DNA of 64,000 nt, taken from assembly GCA_020635565.1 (NCBI GenBank), contig JACJZN010000008.1:570254-634253 (forward strand). Direction: 5' to 3'. Under the pieces are notes generated by a model that saw only the letters and a list, made by a program, of their open reading frames with translations, searched no databases and was not told the DNA's origin. This document shows, in pieces, positions 18,496 to 26,003 of this stretch; the first letter of the stretch is position 1, and every line of letters begins with the position of its first letter. Both the position numbers and the translations under genes were made by a program. This DNA is from Flavobacteriales bacterium. Its GTDB lineage: Bacteria > Bacteroidota > Bacteroidia > Flavobacteriales_D > Parvicellaceae.

Positions 18496-18953
18496 AGTCC
18501 AGGTTAATATTCATCACTCTTGTTCTTATGGCTATTCTAGTAAGTTCTTGTAATAAACGGAAAGTGAAAAAGCAGGCGGAGGCAGACGAAATAACGATCA
18601 CAAATTATCTGGAAGAGAACAATATACCTGCTTCTAGTACGGAGTCTGGACTGTATTATATCATAGATAGTACGACAACAGGAAGTTTTCCAACAGCAAC
18701 AAGTAGTGTTACGGCATATTATAAAGGTTATTATGTTAGTGGTGATGTTTTTGATCAAAGCCCCGGTTCAGGCACTAATTTTAGTTTGCAAAGTGTGATT
18801 CCGGGTTGGACAGAAGGATTGCAATTATTTCCCGAGGGAAGTAAGGGAAGGCTTTTTATTCCCTCTCACTTGGGTTACGGGTTAAAGGACTATGGAGATA
18901 TTCCTGGTGGAAGTGTATTGATTTTTGATGTTCAGCTTTTGGATGTTTTATAA
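18492..18953 (+). CDS. FKBP-type peptidyl-prolyl isomerase lipoprotein
   Basis: Envelope prolyl isomerase, 153 residues. The N-terminus is a lipoprotein signal ending in SSCNKRK, so Cys20 would be lipidated. The FKBP domain spans about 50-153, with YYKGYYVSGDVFDQS (the conserved YxGxLxxGxxFDxS pattern), the VIPGWTEGLQLFPEGSKGRL segment (Trp and Gly ligand-pocket residues) and the family end FDVQLLDV. ATG overlaps the nuclease-like gene's stop (ATGA). Its stop abuts the stop of the convergent lipoprotein gene at 18954. Confidence 0.93.
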   Translation: MKSRLIFITLVLMAILVSSCNKRKVKKQAEADEITITNYLEENNIPASSTESGLYYIIDSTTTGSFPTATSSVTAYYKGYYVSGDVFDQSPGSGTNFSLQSVIPGWTEGLQLFPEGSKGRLFIPSHLGYGLKDYGDIPGGSVLIFDVQLLDVL

Positions 18954-19538
18954 TCACGGAGGGTAAGGACCTGTATACTGAAGGCAAGGATTGTTGCCTG
19001 TAAAGCAGGAAGAACCAATGGATGTATTGAGGTTCACAACAGTATCTTCATTTATTATTTCAAATTCAAACAGATTTTGATTCATCCAGTTCTCGTAACA
19101 ATCATCTGAACTGTCAAGATAATACATGCCATCTCTTTTATGTGTGTTGATGAAATCCTCCAATTTTACATCCTTGAATTTTTCCTTGATGTAATATTTT
19201 CCTGGAGACAATAAGGTATAGTGAGAACCTCCATTTACCCACATTACAGATTTCTCTCCCGTTATCTGATTTATAACTAATAGTGGTCCAGTATAAGGAT
19301 GATTTCGATTCAATTGATCCGGACTAGGAGCCGCACCACCACAATAGGGTATATATTCGAGGATGGAGACAGCTACATTGTATTTTTTTTCAGTACTGTC
19401 TATCTCAGTATAGTCGATCTCATTATTATCTGGTATTGGTGTAATAGTTTCAACAGGAACAATAGATGCAGAGGTTGGTTGATTTACTGTGCAGGAAATA
19501 AAAGAGAGGACAACACACATGGAATAAAAGGATCTCAT
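18954..19538 (-). CDS. Hypothetical lipoprotein (194 aa)
   Basis: The signal peptide MRSFYSMCVVLSFISC ends in a lipobox with lipidated Cys16. The mature part is followed by a low-complexity Thr/Pro/Val linker (about 18-40), then a domain with YIPYCGGAAPSPDQLN (around residue 61), a GGSHYTLLSPGKYYIKEKF stretch typical of beta-sandwich 'G-Y-Y' turns, and cysteines near 142, 178 and 184 that may form disulfides. I do not recognise the family. Stands alone; convergent with the FKBP gene with no gap. Confidence 0.75.
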   Translation of the reverse strand: MRSFYSMCVVLSFISCTVNQPTSASIVPVETITPIPDNNEIDYTEIDSTEKKYNVAVSILEYIPYCGGAAPSPDQLNRNHPYTGPLLVINQITGEKSVMWVNGGSHYTLLSPGKYYIKEKFKDVKLEDFINTHKRDGMYYLDSSDDCYENWMNQNLFEFEIINEDTVVNLNTSIGSSCFTGNNPCLQYTGPYPP

Positions 19539-19643
19539 ATTGGACTTGATTTTGTCATAGAATACAAACTTGATAGGTATCCGTTCATTTTTAATAGGAT
19601 TGCGATGCGAAAAATAATAAAATAATTACCTTCATACTGCTGT

Positions 19644-21323
19644 ATGAGAGTTGTCAATAAAATAGTAAGTTATTCAGTTAAGATATCTGATGAACCCATT
19701 GAGATCAATGGGCGGGAATTTGCGCAAATTGCTAGAGTTTCATTTAGAGATGAAACTAAGAACTTGGTCAGAAGGCAAAAGCTAGCCGTAGTTGACTTGG
19801 AGGAATTATATGCGCAGATCAATAATGGAGACGAGGTTGATATTTCAGAGTGTTTCGTACACAATTTCTCGCTTCATGATTATCGAGAAAAATATGGGCT
19901 GGAAAAAGATAGCTGGGTAGAACTTAATAACTTTAAAGCATCTGGGGCTTTATTCGAAGCTGATAAGGAAGTTGATTTTTCATTCGCGCACTTTCAGGGT
20001 AATATATCGGATTTTAGCGATGCCCATTTTGGAGCCGGGAATTTGAGTTTTTCCAAAGCATGGTTTCATACGAATAAAGTAGTTTTTAAAAATACTTCCT
20101 ATAGTGAGGGATTCAATAGTTTTCAGTATACCGATTTTGGATCTGGATCCCTGACATTTGAAAATGCTTCCTTCATTAATGGAGATCTTTCTTTTGTTAA
20201 TGCTCAATTTAATGACGGAAGTGTAAATTTCAAAAATGTAGACTTTGGTGATGGAGGGGTATTATTCAGATTTGCTGAGTTTGGTTCTGGTGATGTGAAT
20301 TTTGATAGAGCCGTTTTTAATGGACCATTTGTAGATTTTTCTAAAGTAAATTTTGGGACTGGAAAAGTCGATTTTAGAAGATGTCAATTTGGGAATACCG
20401 AAGTTTCTTTTGAAGAGATTGAATTGGCTGAAGGTAGATTATTGTTCAGACGTGCAAAATTTGGACAAAGACCAGTAAGTTTTCGAATGGTTCAATTTCC
20501 TAATGCAGACATTGTTCTCGATGAAGTAGAATTTGGAGAGGGTAGGGTGTCTTTTTTTGAAAGTCACGTTCGTACGATCAGTATTAAGAGTAGTATTCTC
20601 TTAAGTTACGTTGATATGAGGGTGGCTAAATGTGAAGTAATTGATCTCTCGAATGCAATAATCCAGAACATTATTGACTTCAAGAAAGGAGTGACAGCTG
20701 TAGATATTGGTACGTTGTATTTATATGGTGTGAGAAACTTAGGAAAGCTTTTTATTTCATGGGAAGGGAATGATATTCCAAAAATCATAGGTAAACAATC
20801 CAAAACGTCTCACAATCAGAAAGCAGAACAATTCAGATTGTTAAAAGAGGAATTCCACAACCTGGGTCAATACGAGGATGAGGATAAAGCTTATATTGAA
20901 TTCAAAAGAAGTGAATTGGCTAATATTCTCCATGAAACTAGAAAAGTCAAATGGTACCAAAAGATCATCAATTATTTTAATGTTGGTTTTCAGAAGTTGG
21001 TATTTGACTGGATGGGACTTTATGCCACAAGTCCGGTGCGAGTATTGATCAGTATTTTTGTGCTATATGGAATGTTCAGCATGGTTTACGTAGTTTTTGA
21101 AATTACAGACCATGGTGAAATCAGTTGTATCGCTAGCGATTTATCTGTCTATGAAAAAATAATTGATAGTCTCTATTTTAGCGCAGTTACATGGTTGACT
21201 ATCGGATACGGAGAGTGTGTGCCAACTGGATTTTTCAAGATTGTTGCTCCATTAGAGGGATGGTTTGGAGTATTTATGATGGCGTATTTTACCGTGGCAT
21301 TCGTTAGAAAAATCCTTAGATAG
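19644..21323 (+). CDS. Two-TM potassium-channel-like protein with a 12-residue-repeat beta-helix domain
   Basis: A 559-residue protein without a signal peptide. Residues 1-105 form a polar N-terminal region. Residues 110-313 are seventeen consecutive 12-residue units with consensus [VL]xFxx[AV]xFGxGx, expected to fold as a right-handed beta-helix related to pentapeptide-repeat proteins. Residues about 375-450 form a charged helical linker. The C-terminus is a classic ion-channel module: TM1 at about 465-485, a pore helix, the selectivity filter TIGYG (519-523), and TM2 at about 535-555. TIGYG marks K+ selectivity. The repeat domain would sit in the cytoplasm, where a gating or assembly role is likely. 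It stands 90 bases upstream of the export cluster at 21414 and may or may not be linked to it. Confidence 0.85.
   Translation: MRVVNKIVSYSVKISDEPIEINGREFAQIARVSFRDETKNLVRRQKLAVVDLEELYAQINNGDEVDISECFVHNFSLHDYREKYGLEKDSWVELNNFKASGALFEADKEVDFSFAHFQGNISDFSDAHFGAGNLSFSKAWFHTNKVVFKNTSYSEGFNSFQYTDFGSGSLTFENASFINGDLSFVNAQFNDGSVNFKNVDFGDGGVLFRFAEFGSGDVNFDRAVFNGPFVDFSKVNFGTGKVDFRRCQFGNTEVSFEEIELAEGRLLFRRAKFGQRPVSFRMVQFPNADIVLDEVEFGEGRVSFFESHVRTISIKSSILLSYVDMRVAKCEVIDLSNAIIQNIIDFKKGVTAVDIGTLYLYGVRNLGKLFISWEGNDIPKIIGKQSKTSHNQKAEQFRLLKEEFHNLGQYEDEDKAYIEFKRSELANILHETRKVKWYQKIINYFNVGFQKLVFDWMGLYATSPVRVLISIFVLYGMFSMVYVVFEITDHGEISCIASDLSVYEKIIDSLYFSAVTWLTIGYGECVPTGFFKIVAPLEGWFGVFMMAYFTVAFVRKILR
19971..20582 (+). 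repeat. Array of seventeen 12-codon repeats inside the channel gene
   Basis: The encoded units (residues 110-313) run without insertion or deletion, for example VNFKNVDFGDGG, VLFRFAEFGSGD, VDFSKVNFGTGK and VSFRMVQFPNAD. Phe at unit positions 3 and 8 and Gly at 9 and 11 recur. The DNA has diverged, so this is an old protein repeat and not a recent tandem duplication. Confidence 0.85.
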
Positions 21324-21413
21324 TAGCATTTTGAATAATAATTCTAAATCCTCTGGCTCACTATTTGTCATTTTGGGATCAATAGTTTTATATTTGTCGT
21401 CCAAATTTGAAAT

Positions 21414-23456
21414 TTGACGAAACCCCTGACATACATTATATTTCTGATAATAGGAATCCTTCCTTTTAATAACAGTGCGCAAACTGTAACAGATTCTTTG
21501 ATCCAACGGATGTATGGAATGTGGCAGAATGCTTATGGAGGATATCATCTCGATCATATGTCAGGTGAAATCTCTACATCTTTGGAATATCTTGTGATAT
21601 CGGATACGGGAACAGCTTCAAATGATCTTCTCCCAGAAATTCTTCGAGCCGAGAGTGATCTCATAAATAAAAATTGGGGACTGGACTTGAGTGCTGGCTA
21701 CTTGTACAACACATCAGCGGGGATGGATGTAGCGGATAATATTTTGTACAAATCAAGAATACAAACCCAATTATCGTGGGATGTTCTCAATAATGGGTAT
21801 TTAGAGAATCGAACTAAAAGTAAGATTCTGGAGAATGAAAGTTTGATCGCGGCATTCGAACGTGATCATGGTAATTCTCCTGGCAGAGGAGATATTGTAG
21901 ATAACTGGCATAAAGTGATCTTTAGATTCAATATTGAGAAGATTGCTTTATTAGATCAGCGATTAGAATTGGCAGAGAAAAGAGTAGAAATATCATATCA
22001 ATTAAAGAGCTTGGGTAAGATCACTCATGAGGAGTTGTTGAATAATTTGGAGAGTTACGCTGAGATCAGCAGTTTGTATAAGATATATGAAGATTATAAT
22101 AAGAACATATATGAGAATATCAGTTTAAACTCGGTTGAACCACTACCATTGATCGATATTAACTACGATTATGGACTGAATCAGTTAAAGTCTGTTGAAG
22201 AGGATACTTTGAAACAATTAATGCTTAGTAATCTTGATCTTGAGAATCGATTCTACAATAATGTGGATCTTAAACTCTATTCTAGATATAATTACTATGA
22301 CTTAGTGAACAACCCACTAAACAGTAGGTCTTTTTTGACTTTGGGAGTTGGCTTGGGAGTTCCCATAGCATTTAACAAAAAGGAAAAGCAAGAGTTATAT
22401 CATTTGAAAAAACTGCAGATCTTGAATGGTGTTCAGGAAATGGATGCCGATCAAGTTAGGCTTAGAAGTGATCTCTTAAGTTACATGTATGAATTTCGGT
22501 ATAAACTGAAACAGTTCAATGCTTTCTATTATAAAAAGTTGAAAATGGAAGAATTGCTTCGCAAGGAGCAAGCAAGGTTCGATGTGAACAAACTTGATTT
22601 TAATCCTTTGAAAGCTTTAAGGTGGCTCGATGAATCTATGAGTGTGGATATGGAACTCATTGATCTGAAGCAACAACTCTACCTTTATATTCTTAGAATG
22701 ATTAGTGTGGAACCTGATTTGGATGTAAGTCAACTGATTGTGCCATTGCAACTGGACGAAATTGAAATTCAGAAATTGATCAAGGCACCTAAGGAAGTCT
22801 ATATTTGGTCTTCAACTATTGAAAAACATGATAAGGCGACATTGGTCAATTATTGTGTGATGAACAATATCTCGAAAGTAGTAGTGAGTGTATCTGCAGA
22901 TAAGAAAAAATTAAATGAATTTACTGCTTCTTGTAAGGAATTTGGGGTAGAGGTTGATCTTATGATCGGAGATAATCAACTGATGATTAATTATTCTAAT
23001 GAAAGGTTGACCGATAAACTTATTGGAGTAGAATGGGATAATGTCAATGGTTTACACCTCGATGTAGAACCTCAGACCTTTGAGGATTGGTCAGAAAATA
23101 AAGACTATTACACGAATGAATACCTGAAGATGTATAGTCAGGTTGCCGAATATTGCAATTCTAGATCGAAAAAATTGTCAGTTAGTTTGCCAACTTATTT
23201 TTCAGAGATTGCAGTTCAACAAATCCAGAATAACGGAGGAATGGTCTATTTCATGTGTTACGAGAATGTAAGCAATGGCTTCCTGGAGAAAAAACTATTG
23301 CAATACAAGGGAACATCATTTGTAATAGCTTTGAGACCTGAAGATTTCTCAAATATGATAGAAGTAGAAGAGAAAATCTCTTATTTAGGAAATCTATTGG
23401 AACCCAATAAGTTCATTATTCATGATCTGGAAAGATTGATAAAATTTGATCCTTGA
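21414..23456 (+). CDS. TolC-like outer-membrane channel fused to a TIM-barrel (glycosidase-like) domain
   Basis: Signal peptide (about 1-22, ending NSAQ), then an outer-membrane-efflux-like part to about residue 445: long alpha-helical segments, tandem-domain layout, the ADQVRLRSDLLSYMYEFRYKLKQ helix and a GLGVGVPIAF-like strand (GVGLGVPIAF). Residues about 460-680 are different: YIWSSTIEKHD, alternating strands and helices, LHLDVEPQTFEDW (Asp550, Glu552) and MVYFMCYEN, a layout like GH18-type TIM barrels where DxE carries the catalytic acid. It lacks the full DxxDxDxE motif, so catalysis is uncertain. The start is TTG. The stop overlaps the next gene's TTG. Likely role: export of a polymer made by the GT2 synthase two genes downstream. 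Confidence 0.75.
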   Translation: MTKPLTYIIFLIIGILPFNNSAQTVTDSLIQRMYGMWQNAYGGYHLDHMSGEISTSLEYLVISDTGTASNDLLPEILRAESDLINKNWGLDLSAGYLYNTSAGMDVADNILYKSRIQTQLSWDVLNNGYLENRTKSKILENESLIAAFERDHGNSPGRGDIVDNWHKVIFRFNIEKIALLDQRLELAEKRVEISYQLKSLGKITHEELLNNLESYAEISSLYKIYEDYNKNIYENISLNSVEPLPLIDINYDYGLNQLKSVEEDTLKQLMLSNLDLENRFYNNVDLKLYSRYNYYDLVNNPLNSRSFLTLGVGLGVPIAFNKKEKQELYHLKKLQILNGVQEMDADQVRLRSDLLSYMYEFRYKLKQFNAFYYKKLKMEELLRKEQARFDVNKLDFNPLKALRWLDESMSVDMELIDLKQQLYLYILRMISVEPDLDVSQLIVPLQLDEIEIQKLIKAPKEVYIWSSTIEKHDKATLVNYCVMNNISKVVVSVSADKKKLNEFTASCKEFGVEVDLMIGDNQLMINYSNERLTDKLIGVEWDNVNGLHLDVEPQTFEDWSENKDYYTNEYLKMYSQVAEYCNSRSKKLSVSLPTYFSEIAVQQIQNNGGMVYFMCYENVSNGFLEKKLLQYKGTSFVIALRPEDFSNMIEVEEKISYLGNLLEPNKFIIHDLERLIKFDP

Positions 23457-24544
23457 AAAGTATATATTTCAATAGAAAAGCAAGTGTTCTTCGAAATTTA
23501 GACGAAAAGCCTAAACAGAAGAAAAAGATCAACTGGGATAAGATCGTGTATTTTATCATCTTGGGATTGATCATCTTCTTTATTTTCAGATATGCCTTTA
23601 CCAGAGTGCTCTATGTTTCCGCACCAGGACATGTTTTGTTTAAGAGCTTGGTGGTCAGAGTTCCAGAAGATATTACAATAGATGTGTTTTATAAATTCGA
23701 AGGAGATGATGTAGAAAAGGGTGATACCTTGTTTTCATATTATGCCTACGAAGATCAGAAGGCGTCTTTTGAACAAAGTCTAAACGGAAACCTATCTGAT
23801 CTATTAAAGGATAAGGAATCTTCTACATGGGAAGAAAAGGAGATCTATCAGCTGAAAAAGAACATGCAGATCAACCTGATTGAAATTCAGGAAAAGCAAG
23901 AGTTGGTTACTTTTTATGAAGGAGAAATTGAAACTCTTAAGAATGAGGTGATACTCGAAATTTCTCCTAAAGCAAAGATTGATACTTATCTCAAGGAAAT
24001 TGAAAAACTACAATTGGAGATTATTACATTAGAAAAGGAGAATCAGGTCTTTCAGACACTGATTACTCAATTGGCCGCAGATGCTGGAAATGTACAAGGT
24101 AGTCAATCAGGAGGAGCCGTAATCAATAATTCTTTTAGTGCAGGTAGTGGAGGACCTACTTTACGTTATTATCTAGCTCCCACTGAAGGCACAATAACTA
24201 GGTTGTACAAAAGTGATTATGAAGTAGCTCTAAAATCGGAGAGTATTCTCAATATGCATGAGAAAAAGGATATCTACATCAAAGCATTTTTTAATCAGGA
24301 AGACCTGGCTTACTTTAAAGAAGGAGATGAAGTGACGGTGATTTTTCCAGATGGAGAAAAAAGTATAGGACATATTAAACGATTTTATTTTGCTACCTAT
24401 ATTTTGCCTGAAGAGTTCCAAAAGAAATATGAGAGCACTACTCGAGCAATTGCCGTGGATATTTTTCCAATTGAGAATGAAAGTGATATCAAATGGAAAG
24501 CTTTCTATAAGATGAATGTAACTGTAAGGATAAATAAATGGTAA
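23453..24544 (+). CDS. HlyD-like membrane-fusion/adaptor protein
   Basis: A 363-residue protein with a basic cytoplasmic N-terminus (about 1-30), a TM helix at about 33-52, a periplasmic barrel-sandwich half-motif (VSAPGHVLFKSLVVRVPEDI), a coiled coil rich in Glu and Lys at about 120-200, a Gly/Ser-rich linker, then the second half YYLAPTEGTITRLY and a beta-barrel with DIYIKAFFNQEDLAYFKEGDEVTVIFPDG. This is the architecture of adaptors linking an inner-membrane machine to a TolC-like channel, and of the periplasmic part of alginate protein Alg44, but without a PilZ domain. The start is TTG, inside the stop of the preceding gene (CCTTGA). It has no ABC-transporter partner in the cluster; a GT2 synthase is there instead. 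Confidence 0.85.
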   Translation: MKSIYFNRKASVLRNLDEKPKQKKKINWDKIVYFIILGLIIFFIFRYAFTRVLYVSAPGHVLFKSLVVRVPEDITIDVFYKFEGDDVEKGDTLFSYYAYEDQKASFEQSLNGNLSDLLKDKESSTWEEKEIYQLKKNMQINLIEIQEKQELVTFYEGEIETLKNEVILEISPKAKIDTYLKEIEKLQLEIITLEKENQVFQTLITQLAADAGNVQGSQSGGAVINNSFSAGSGGPTLRYYLAPTEGTITRLYKSDYEVALKSESILNMHEKKDIYIKAFFNQEDLAYFKEGDEVTVIFPDGEKSIGHIKRFYFATYILPEEFQKKYESTTRAIAVDIFPIENESDIKWKAFYKMNVTVRINKW

Positions 24545-24554
24545 AAGGACTGAA

Positions 24555-26003
24555 TTGAAAGTTTCCTACGAAAATAACGCGATCAAGTCTGGAGGATTCG
24601 ATTTTGGTGTGATCTCGATCAATGATCCCTGGAATTCGGAAAGAATTGCTTACTATGATGGTATCATCATAGATGGGGTGAATGATGATTTCGTTAGAAA
24701 CTTAGTTGTAAGGATCAGAAGTCACCATCGTTCGGAGGTATACTTAAAGCCAATTTTTCTTCTGAAGAATGTTTCGATCAAGGACCCGATCATTAATGAA
24801 TTGATCGATGGGGTTGTGTTTTCACTGGATCAGGTGGAGTTTGTAGTAGAGCGAACCAAAGATATTTCTTTAAAGGTAAAGGAGATCCTAGAGGTCAAAT
24901 CACTGTCTTTTGAGGCTGAGATGATCAACAAAACCATCAATTTATTGGTAACTAGGGATAAAAAACAAATGCAAGCATTTCCTTACATTCGTTCAGGAAT
25001 TGGTTATTTCTATCCAGAATTATCCATCAATTTTGCTCGCGAAGATGAATCGAATGTGCTGAAGATTTTGGAAATGGGTGAGGATGATGGTCTGTTTACA
25101 AGCAGTTTTAACGATCGATTATATTTATGTACCAATTGCAATGGAGGGTTTCTAAACTATCGAGAAGTTTGTCCGCAGTGTAGTAGTTCACATAGTACCA
25201 CAGAGGATATGGTTCATCATTTTCCATGTGCATACATTGGTCCAATGAAGGATTTTCAGAATACGATCGATGATGAATTGAATTGTCCAAAATGCAATAA
25301 AACATTGAGACACATCGGAGTGGATTATGATAAACCATCTGAACTACATACCTGTCAGAAATGCAATCATAAGTATCAAGATTATCATGTAAGAGCTAAA
25401 TGTATCTCTTGTCATCACGATAATTATATTGAAAATCTGATTCCAAAGGAAATTAAGAATTATACCCTTACACGTAAAGGTCGATCTGTTGCATATAATG
25501 GCTATGTGAGTACAACACGTGATTTCGATGAGGTTCCTGGAACGGTAAAATATGACGTCTTCAAGATTATGTTGAAGTATGAGATCGAACGTCTAAGACA
25601 AAATGACTACACAAGTAATATTGGATTCATGCATCTTGCCAATGCAGGAGAGATCTACTCCAGACTTGGATTAGAAAGACAAAAATCTTTGATCGCTGAA
25701 ATGATCGGAATACTCCGTCATAATTTACGTTCTGCTGATTTTATCGCTTTTTACGATGCCTCTACTCTGGTGCTTTCCTTGAATGAGATTCCAACGAAGA
25801 TCGCCAACAAGATTTTGAATGATATCGCGTCTCTCACGATCAGTTTGATGAAGCGTAACTTTAAAACAGTTGAGGTGCAGATCAAAACGAATGCGATCAA
25901 ACTTACTACTGAGATCTCACATGAGCTTCAGTTACAAAATTTGGTGAGAACAATAGACAGAACACCGCAGAACATAGAAAAAGATTCGGAGGAAAACGAG
26001 TGA
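24555..26003 (+). CDS. Zinc-ribbon (TackOD1-like) protein with a degenerate GGDEF-like domain
   Basis: A 482-residue cytoplasmic protein. Residues 1-110 look receiver-like (IDGVNDDFVRNLVVRIRSHH). Residues about 188-290 contain five CxxC pairs: CTNC (192), CPQC (206), CPKC (244), CQKC (267) and CISC (283), enough for two or more zinc ribbons. I recall a similar cysteine-rich module named TackOD1 in prokaryotic signalling proteins, but cannot confirm the match. Residues about 340-435 follow the diguanylate-cyclase fold pattern, with ADFIAFYDASTLVLSL where the active site would be; GGDEF is replaced by YDAST, so catalysis is unlikely. Start TTG, 10 bases after the adaptor gene; the end overlaps the GT2 gene (GTGA). 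Probably a regulator of the synthase. Confidence 0.7.
   Translation: MKVSYENNAIKSGGFDFGVISINDPWNSERIAYYDGIIIDGVNDDFVRNLVVRIRSHHRSEVYLKPIFLLKNVSIKDPIINELIDGVVFSLDQVEFVVERTKDISLKVKEILEVKSLSFEAEMINKTINLLVTRDKKQMQAFPYIRSGIGYFYPELSINFAREDESNVLKILEMGEDDGLFTSSFNDRLYLCTNCNGGFLNYREVCPQCSSSHSTTEDMVHHFPCAYIGPMKDFQNTIDDELNCPKCNKTLRHIGVDYDKPSELHTCQKCNHKYQDYHVRAKCISCHHDNYIENLIPKEIKNYTLTRKGRSVAYNGYVSTTRDFDEVPGTVKYDVFKIMLKYEIERLRQNDYTSNIGFMHLANAGEIYSRLGLERQKSLIAEMIGILRHNLRSADFIAFYDASTLVLSLNEIPTKIANKILNDIASLTISLMKRNFKTVEVQIKTNAIKLTTEISHELQLQNLVRTIDRTPQNIEKDSEENE

Noticed and set aside
19299..19625. 108-residue plus-strand frame over the lipoprotein gene at 18954-19538
   Set aside because: The opposite-strand gene has a convincing lipobox; this frame lacks any signal or family feature.
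19971..20582. Recent tandem DNA repeat
   Set aside because: The units repeat only at protein level; the DNA copies have diverged.
21414..23456. The TolC/TIM-barrel gene as two genes joined by a sequencing error
   Set aside because: The frame is open throughout, with no stop, shift or internal start signal at the domain boundary, and codon use looks uniform.
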